Origin: an uncultured Shinella sp.
Lineage (GTDB): Bacteria; Pseudomonadota; Alphaproteobacteria; Rhizobiales; Rhizobiaceae
Direction: 5' to 3'
Assembly: GCA_946886325.1 (NCBI GenBank)
Contig: CAMPIK010000033.1
Span: forward strand, 1 to 10,968
DNA: 10,968 nucleotides
Below are positions 6,516 through 10,968 of this stretch, one piece after another. Made by a program: the position numbers and the translations under genes. Each line of letters opens with the position of its first letter. Position 1 is the first letter of the stretch. The notes under the pieces were generated by a model, which saw only the letters and a list, made by a program, of their open reading frames with translations, was not told the DNA's origin and searched no databases.

Positions 6516-7883
6516 ATGCGGACGAAGATCGGTTACATCACCTGGGGCAATGCGGCGCAGGTGCGCTGCTTTCAGGATTTCTCGCATCTGCTCGACGACA
6601 TGCTCTATCTCCGCGATCTCGACGGCATCGACCTCGACCAGTACGCGGCGATCGTCGTGCCTGATGTCATGGATTGCGTCGGCCTGCTCGGCCAGGCGAA
6701 GCGGCTCAACGACTATGTGCGCAATGGCGGCTTTCTCGTCGTCTTCTCGATCCGCAATTTCGAGGGCATCATCGATGTCGTCGATCTGAAGTGGCACGAT
6801 GTCGGCGCGCGCGACTGGCTGTGGTGGACGCGGCCGAAACCCTATCTCGAAATCCACCAGCCCGCCCCGCGCCACCCGATCTGCGACGCGATCCCGCTTG
6901 CCGACATGAGCTGGCACTGGATGGGCGCGCTGGAGAAGCATCCGGACGCCCACCATATCCTCAATCTCGACGACGACAGCCTCAGCCTGTTCATGGATTT
7001 TCGCAATCTCGAAGGCGGCGGGCGGCTGATGGTGACGACGCTCGATCCGCACTGTCATAACGGCGAGCGCTTCATGCCGGCGACGACGCGGTTTCTGGAA
7101 GGTTTCTACCCCTGGCTCAACCGCGAACTCGGCATCGAGCGCGGCAAGGACCGCTTCACGCTGACCTATCTGCAGGCGCTCGACAGCCGCTGGGACTGGG
7201 AGCCGCCGGGGCTTGCCGAGACCTTCGAGGGCACGAACGTCGATCTTCGCTACCGCAATCTCTACGATCTCGACGCGGCGATGCTGGCGGAAAGCGATTT
7301 CGTCTACATTCCCAACAATACCGACGAGATCTTCCTCGACCGGCGAAAGGCCGATGTGCTGGATTTCCTGGCGCGCGGCGGGCACCTGATCCTCTCCAGC
7401 CAGCCGGCGATCGCCTGGCTGCCGTTCCTGTCGGCCTTCCGCCCCGTGCCGCCGCGTCCCTTCACCAATCTCAAGATCCGCGTCCGGCAGGACCCGTTCG
7501 GCTTCTTTGCGGGCCTGGGGCCGGGTTTCGACGCCTGGCAGGATGTCTACGGGCAATATTCGCGCGGCTGGACCGACATGCCGGCGGATGCGATCTGGCT
7601 GACGGATATCGGCCCCGCCGACGATCCGAAGCCGGCCGACTGGCTCTGGAAATATCCGACGATCGACGGCAAGGGCGGCTGGGTCTTCATGCACAATGGC
7701 GACAGCATCGCCCGCTACCCGGATCATGGGCGGGATGGCCCCTGCCTGCTTCGCAACATCTGCATCGGACTTGCGGGCGCCAAGGGAAAGCCGGCTGCGC
7801 GCGACCGTCAGCCGCTGCCGCATCCGGGCTTTGCGCTCTGCGATTGCCACCGTCCACGCCGGTTCATGGCCGAACCGGCGTGA
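6516..7883 (+). CDS. Protein of unknown function, tandem class I glutamine-amidotransferase-like domains
   Basis: I do not recognise this 455-residue protein. It has no signal peptide or membrane helix, so it is probably cytoplasmic. It seems to consist of two related alpha/beta halves. YAAIVVPDVMD-x(10)-KRLNDYVRNGGFLVVFS at residues 43-78 resembles FVYIPNNTDE-x(6)-KADVLDFLARGGHLILSS at 262-295. The strand-loop after GGRLMVTTLDPHCHNGERF (168-186) resembles GGWVFMHNGDSIARYP (387-402). This pattern (hydrophobic strand, acidic loop, helix, RNGG or RGGH, strand) is that of GATase1-like/ThuA-like flavodoxin folds. Neither half has an obvious nucleophile-elbow cysteine, so amidotransferase activity is unlikely and a binding or structural role is possible. 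The protein is rich in Trp, His and Asp, and ends with an LCDCHRPRRF stretch that could bind a metal. It shares a divergent control region with the metal-chelate-type importer, which suggests a linked function. The fold call is moderate; the function is unknown. Confidence 0.85.
   Translation: MRTKIGYITWGNAAQVRCFQDFSHLLDDMLYLRDLDGIDLDQYAAIVVPDVMDCVGLLGQAKRLNDYVRNGGFLVVFSIRNFEGIIDVVDLKWHDVGARDWLWWTRPKPYLEIHQPAPRHPICDAIPLADMSWHWMGALEKHPDAHHILNLDDDSLSLFMDFRNLEGGGRLMVTTLDPHCHNGERFMPATTRFLEGFYPWLNRELGIERGKDRFTLTYLQALDSRWDWEPPGLAETFEGTNVDLRYRNLYDLDAAMLAESDFVYIPNNTDEIFLDRRKADVLDFLARGGHLILSSQPAIAWLPFLSAFRPVPPRPFTNLKIRVRQDPFGFFAGLGPGFDAWQDVYGQYSRGWTDMPADAIWLTDIGPADDPKPADWLWKYPTIDGKGGWVFMHNGDSIARYPDHGRDGPCLLRNICIGLAGAKGKPAARDRQPLPHPGFALCDCHRPRRFMAEPA
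7855..7882. terminator. Hairpin at the convergent gene ends, possible bidirectional terminator
   Basis: A perfect 11-bp, GC-rich stem (arms 7855-7865 and 7872-7882, beginning CACGCCGGTTC) has a 6-nt loop ATGGCC. It spans the last codons and stop of the unknown protein gene, just before the stop of the convergent MFS gene at 7897. The T-run is weak (CTCTTT about 10 nt downstream on the plus strand), so intrinsic termination is plausible but unproved. Confidence 0.5.
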
Positions 7884-7896
7884 AGGGGAGGTCTCT

Positions 7897-9111
7897 TTAA
7901 GCCGCTGCGGCGACGGCTTGCGGCCGGGCCACGGGCTTGAAGGTCAGCGCGATCAGGAAGGCGCCGATGCCGATGCCCCAGGAGCCGACATAGAGCCAGG
8001 TGTAGCTTGCGAAACTGTCATAGATCAGTCCGCCCGCCACCGGCCCGAGCGCCATGCCGAGGCTGCCCGCCATCGCCGTGCCGCCGATCACCGTGCCCAT
8101 CATGTGCAGCGGGAAGTTTTCGCGCGCGATCACCGCATAGAGCGGCATGACGCCGGCATAGATGAAGCCGAAGAGGCCGGCGACGACATAGAAGCTGCCG
8201 AGCCCCTGCGCGAAGACATAGGCAAGCGCCCCGAAGGCCTGGACCAGAAGCCCAAGTACCAGGACCTGCTTGGCGCCGAAACGGTCTCCGAGCAGGCCGA
8301 AGGCGACGCGCCCGCCCATGCCGGCGAGCCCCTCGATGCTGTAGATCGACACCGCCGCCATCATCGGGATACCGCAGGTGAGCGCATAGCTGACCGTATG
8401 GAAGATCGGTCCCGAATGGGTGGCGCAGCAGAGGAAGTTGGTGAAGAACAGGATCAGGAAGGGCGGCGATTTCAGCACGTCGCCCACCGTCATCGACGGT
8501 TGCCCGTCGGCTTCGGCCGCCTCCCCTCCCCCGCCTTCCGCAAGCGCCGGCGCCGGCCGGACGAGGAACGAGGTCGGGATCATCACCACGGCGACGACGA
8601 GCGCGATGATCTGCATCGCGGTGCGCCAGTCGTAGCTGGAGACGAGCCAGGCGGCGAAGGGCGACATGACGATCGGCGCCATGCCCATGCCGGCCGAGAC
8701 CAGCGAGACCGCAAGGCTTCGATGGGTGTCGAACCAGCCGGTGACGCAGGCCATCATCGGTGCGAAGACCGCCGCCGTCGCGACGCCCACCACCAGGCCG
8801 AAGACGAACTGGAAGGCGAGAAGCGAGGTCGCGAGGCTGGAGAGCGCGATGGCTGCCGCCAGCAGCGTCGAGCCGATCAGCACGACCGGCCGCGGTCCCC
8901 AGCGGTCGGAGAGATTGCCCCAGACCATGCTGGCAAAGGCCATGGCGAGGAAACCGACCGTCATGGCGCTGGATATGCCGGTGACGGACCAGCCGGTGTC
9001 CTTTGCGATGGGTTGAAGAAACACGGGCAGGGAGAACATGGCGCCGATGGCGATGCAGCCGAGAAGGCCGCCGGCGGCGACGATCACCCATCTATAGTAG
9101 TGATTGCTCAT
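7897..9111 (-). CDS. MFS transporter, oxalate/formate or monocarboxylate antiporter-like
   Basis: An inner-membrane major facilitator of 404 residues with about 12 hydrophobic helices. The MFS motif A appears after helix 2 as GNLSDRWGPRPVV (residues 65-77). A second, related copy, GLLGDRFGAKQVLV, follows the middle of the protein, as expected from the 6+6 symmetry. The opening helix with GAMFSLPVFLQPI resembles the OFA/monocarboxylate group. The central cytoplasmic loop is Gly/Glu/Ala-rich (EGGGGEAAEAD). I chose the ATG at 9111 (MSNHYYRW) because AAGGAG lies 6 nt upstream. A longer version from 9171 would overlap the DUF899 gene and add a polar leader with no family support; ATG 9117 sits directly on the ribosome binding site. 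The gene follows the DUF899 gene by 46 bases on the same strand, so they probably form an operon. The substrate is unknown, and either uptake or efflux is possible. Confidence 0.88.
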   Translation of the reverse strand: MSNHYYRWVIVAAGGLLGCIAIGAMFSLPVFLQPIAKDTGWSVTGISSAMTVGFLAMAFASMVWGNLSDRWGPRPVVLIGSTLLAAAIALSSLATSLLAFQFVFGLVVGVATAAVFAPMMACVTGWFDTHRSLAVSLVSAGMGMAPIVMSPFAAWLVSSYDWRTAMQIIALVVAVVMIPTSFLVRPAPALAEGGGGEAAEADGQPSMTVGDVLKSPPFLILFFTNFLCCATHSGPIFHTVSYALTCGIPMMAAVSIYSIEGLAGMGGRVAFGLLGDRFGAKQVLVLGLLVQAFGALAYVFAQGLGSFYVVAGLFGFIYAGVMPLYAVIARENFPLHMMGTVIGGTAMAGSLGMALGPVAGGLIYDSFASYTWLYVGSWGIGIGAFLIALTFKPVARPQAVAAAA

Positions 9112-9117
9112 ATACAT

Positions 9118-9123
9118 CTCCTT
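9118..9123 (-). promoter_or_regulatory. Ribosome binding site deciding the MFS start
   Basis: AAGGAG on the minus strand lies 6 nt before the ATG at 9111. It is too close to the ATG at 9117 and inside the coding part of any start at 9171, so it favours the 404-residue form. Confidence 0.75.
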
Positions 9124-9157
9124 GGGACGGTCGGCCGAAGCCGGAGCCGCCGTGAAA

Positions 9158-9856
9158 TCAATACTGGTCATGGCGCCGCAACCATTCCATGCCGTAGCTG
9201 AGACCGTCCTCGTCGCGGCCCTTCGGCACGAGATCGAGGAAGTGATAGGCGCCGTTCACCATCTCCACGCCACGGCTGTAGCAGGAGTAGGTGTGGTAGA
9301 CCGCACCCTCCCCGCTCCTGTAAAAGACGCTGAGCCCGACCAATTCCGACATCTTCTGGGGGCCGAGCGAAAAATTATAGATCGCCTCGCCCTTCGCCAG
9401 TTCGTCCGGGGTGAAGGAGGCCTGGTAGTCGAAGTTGAAATCGCTGCCGAAGGACGACACCCAGGGGAAGCTCCAGCCCATCCGCTGCTTGTAGGCCTCG
9501 ATCTTTTCGAGCGGCGCGCGCGAGATCGCGAGGAAGGTCACGTCGCGGTGGTTGAGATGGATGTCGATGCCGTTGAAATTGTCGGCCCAGAAGGAGCAGG
9601 ACTTGCAGCCTTCCTCCCAGTCCGGCCCGAGCATGAAATGGTAGATCAGAAGCTGCGAGCGGCCGTCGAAGAGTTCGCCGAGCGTCTTCTCGCCTTCGGC
9701 GGTCATGAAGCGATAGTCCTTCTCCACCAGCACCCAGGGCATTTCCATCCGGCGCTTCGTCAGCGCGTCGCGCCGGCGGGTGTGTTCCTTCTCTGCAGCC
9801 AGCAGTTCCAGCCGGGCCTTCAACCACTCTTCGCGTGATACGACTTGATTGCGCAT
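9158..9856 (-). CDS. DUF899 family protein, thioredoxin-like fold
   Basis: A soluble protein of 232 residues, normal for this family. It opens with the family's N-terminal helix (VSREEWLKARLELLAAEKE), then has MPWVLVEKDYRF at 39-50. A thioredoxin-like core follows: LIYHFMLGPDW, then GCKSCSFWADNF with Cys84 and Cys87 in a CxxC arrangement. HLNHRDVTFLAISRAPLEKI and the GWSFPWVSSFGSDFNFDY stretch complete the usual family pattern. The CxxC suggests a redox or peroxiredoxin-like role, but as far as I know no reaction is established for DUF899. The ATG at 9856 has AAAGGA about 8-9 nt upstream. It is the first gene of a likely two-gene unit with the MFS transporter and is divergent from a winged-helix regulator. 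A 6-bp inverted repeat lies just upstream of the start. Confidence 0.92.
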   Translation of the reverse strand: MRNQVVSREEWLKARLELLAAEKEHTRRRDALTKRRMEMPWVLVEKDYRFMTAEGEKTLGELFDGRSQLLIYHFMLGPDWEEGCKSCSFWADNFNGIDIHLNHRDVTFLAISRAPLEKIEAYKQRMGWSFPWVSSFGSDFNFDYQASFTPDELAKGEAIYNFSLGPQKMSELVGLSVFYRSGEGAVYHTYSCYSRGVEMVNGAYHFLDLVPKGRDEDGLSYGMEWLRRHDQY

Positions 9857-9875
9857 GGCAAACGTCCTTTCTTTT

Positions 9876-9895
9876 CATTGCCGTGACATGCAATG
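9876..9895. promoter_or_regulatory. Inverted repeat, candidate operator between the DUF899 gene and the regulator
   Basis: CATTGC at 9876-9881 and GCAATG at 9890-9895 form a perfect 6-bp dyad with an 8-nt spacer. It sits 20 bases upstream of the DUF899 start in the 90-base divergent region. The centre-to-centre distance of the arms is 14 bp. It is a plausible binding site for the divergent regulator, but nothing in the sequence proves this. Confidence 0.4.
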
Positions 9896-9946
9896 GATAG
9901 GCGCCGGAGGCCGCGGGGTGGGAGTTACAATCGTGACGGGATTGGC

Positions 9947-10968
9947 ATGGACTCGCTGATCAACGCGGCCGGACGGGCGCTTGCCGCCGGCGATGCGCTG
10001 GGCGCGCTGAAGCGCGTGGCACTGCGCGAGGATGCGCCGGCACTGGCGCTTCGTGGCATCGCCATGGCGCAACTCGGCGATTTCGAGCGCGCCAAGGGGC
10101 TTCTGAAACGGGCGGCCCGCGCCTTCGGTCCGCGCGAGGCGGTGGCCGGCGCGCGCTGCCTCGTCGCCGAGGCCGAAATCGCTCTTGCCTCGCGCGACCT
10201 TGCCTTTCCGGTCAAGGCGCTTGAGGCGGCGGCCCGCACGCTTGCCGGCCATGGCGATGCGACCAATGCGGCGCATGCCCGCAATCTCATCGTCCGCCGC
10301 CTGCTGCTGATCGGCCATGTGGCGGAGGCGGAGGCGATGCTCGAGGGGTTCGATCCCGCACCCCTGCCGCCTGCAGTGCGCGCATCGCATGAAATCGCAG
10401 TTGCCGGAAGCGCGCTGCGCCGGCTGAAGACGGAGACAGCCCGTGCCGCCTTCGCGCGCGCCCGCCGGGCTGCGGACGCGTCCGGCATCCCGGCGCTTGC
10501 GACGGAAGTGGCAGCGGCGGCGGCGGTTCTGGAGGCGCCCGCCGCGCGTCTCGTCGAGGCGTCGAACGGCCGGCTGCTCGGTCTCGCCGAGGTCGAGGCG
10601 CTCTTTGCATCGGACCGTCTCGTCGTCGATGCCTGCCGCAACGTCGTGCGCCGCGGCGAGACGGCGCTGTCGCTGGCGACACGCCCGGTGCTCTTTGCGC
10701 TCGCCCGCACGTTGGCCGAGGCCTGGCCGGCGCACGCCTCGCGCGAGACGCTGCTGGCCCGCGCCTTCCGGGCGAAGGAGGCCGACGAATCCCACCGCGC
10801 GCGGCTGCGCGTCGAGATCGGCCGGCTGCGCGCCGAACTGACGGGACTTGCCGAAATCGAGGCGACGGAGGGCGGCTTCCTGCTCGTGCTGGCGGATAAT
10901 GGCGACGTCGCCGTCATCGCGCCGCCGGTCGAGGCGGAGCATGGCGCGCTGCTGGCGCTTCTCTCCGA
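9947..10968 (+). CDS. Winged-helix transcriptional regulator with helical-repeat N-terminus (3' end outside the window)
   Basis: The frame from the ATG at 9947 is open to the last base, giving 340 codons without a stop; the gene continues beyond the window. The N-terminal 200 or so residues are alanine- and leucine-rich helical pairs of the TPR kind (AAGDALGALKRVALRED, then LRGIAMAQLGDFERAKGLLK). From about residue 242 a winged-helix DNA-binding domain of the OmpR-like type is visible: SLATRPVLFALARTLAEAW, then SRETLLARAFRAKEADESHR and ARLRVEIGRLRAEL. From memory, related proteins in Hyphomicrobiales share the MDSLI start and carry a second helix-turn-helix near the C-terminus. That part is not visible here. 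Only a weak GGGA ribosome binding site precedes the ATG. Its divergent position makes it the likely regulator of the DUF899-MFS pair. Long minus-strand frames over this region are GC-driven shadows. Confidence 0.82.
   Translation, partial: MDSLINAAGRALAAGDALGALKRVALREDAPALALRGIAMAQLGDFERAKGLLKRAARAFGPREAVAGARCLVAEAEIALASRDLAFPVKALEAAARTLAGHGDATNAAHARNLIVRRLLLIGHVAEAEAMLEGFDPAPLPPAVRASHEIAVAGSALRRLKTETARAAFARARRAADASGIPALATEVAAAAAVLEAPAARLVEASNGRLLGLAEVEALFASDRLVVDACRNVVRRGETALSLATRPVLFALARTLAEAWPAHASRETLLARAFRAKEADESHRARLRVEIGRLRAELTGLAEIEATEGGFLLVLADNGDVAVIAPPVEAEHGALLALLS

Noticed and set aside
9112..9171. Longer MFS N-terminus starting at 9171
   Set aside because: It would overlap the DUF899 gene and leave a good AAGGAG inside the coding region; the added 20 residues show no family pattern.
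7696..9201. Plus-strand 501-residue frame opposite the MFS gene
   Set aside because: It lacks recognisable domains and mirrors the MFS coding sequence; it also overlaps the end of the unknown gene.
9875..10942. Two long minus-strand frames opposite the regulator
   Set aside because: Low-complexity Arg/Ala/Ser products in a region where the plus-strand frame matches a helical-repeat/winged-helix regulator.

Overview
The window looks like a chromosome or large-replicon segment of an alphaproteobacterium of the Hyphomicrobiales, most likely Rhizobiaceae. The DNA is visibly GC-rich with strong G/C in third codon positions, which produces long antisense shadow frames over most genes. An intergenic double-hairpin element resembles the RIME-type repeats of rhizobia, and the truncated regulator at the right edge matches a protein type I associate with this order. 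No rRNA, tRNA, CRISPR array, insertion sequence or integrase was seen.

Left block, plus strand, about 1-3539. The 3' end of a LivH-type permease and a complete LivM-type permease overlap by four bases. They run without a gap into a cysteine hydrolase of the isochorismatase superfamily, whose catalytic residues Asp34, Lys134 and Cys167 are visible. A roughly 100-base spacer with the RIME-like element follows, then a PLP-dependent class III aminotransferase. This reads as an uptake-and-catabolism operon: import of an amide or amino compound, hydrolysis, then transamination. The periplasmic binding protein and the LivG/LivF ATPases are not in the window and probably lie upstream. The substrate cannot be read from the sequence.

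Middle block, about 3542-7883. A three-gene minus-strand operon encodes a substrate-binding protein, a FecCD-type permease and an ATPase of the iron-siderophore/cobalamin importer class, all tightly overlapping. It faces the aminotransferase tail to tail with two bases between them. Transcribed divergently from a shared 100-base region is a 455-residue protein that I do not recognise. It appears to be built from two copies of a class I glutamine-amidotransferase-like (flavodoxin-like) domain without an obvious nucleophile. The transporter plus this protein is the best candidate here for an undescribed system.

Right block, about 7897-10968. A minus-strand pair encodes a DUF899 thioredoxin-fold protein and a 12-helix MFS transporter. 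Divergent from the pair is the 5' part of a regulator with a helical-repeat N-terminus and a winged-helix domain. It runs off the right edge and is the natural candidate to control the pair. The MFS gene meets the unknown protein tail to tail at an 11-bp hairpin that may terminate transcription.

All intergenic gaps are about 100 bases or shorter, so no gene-free stretch over 300 bases exists.
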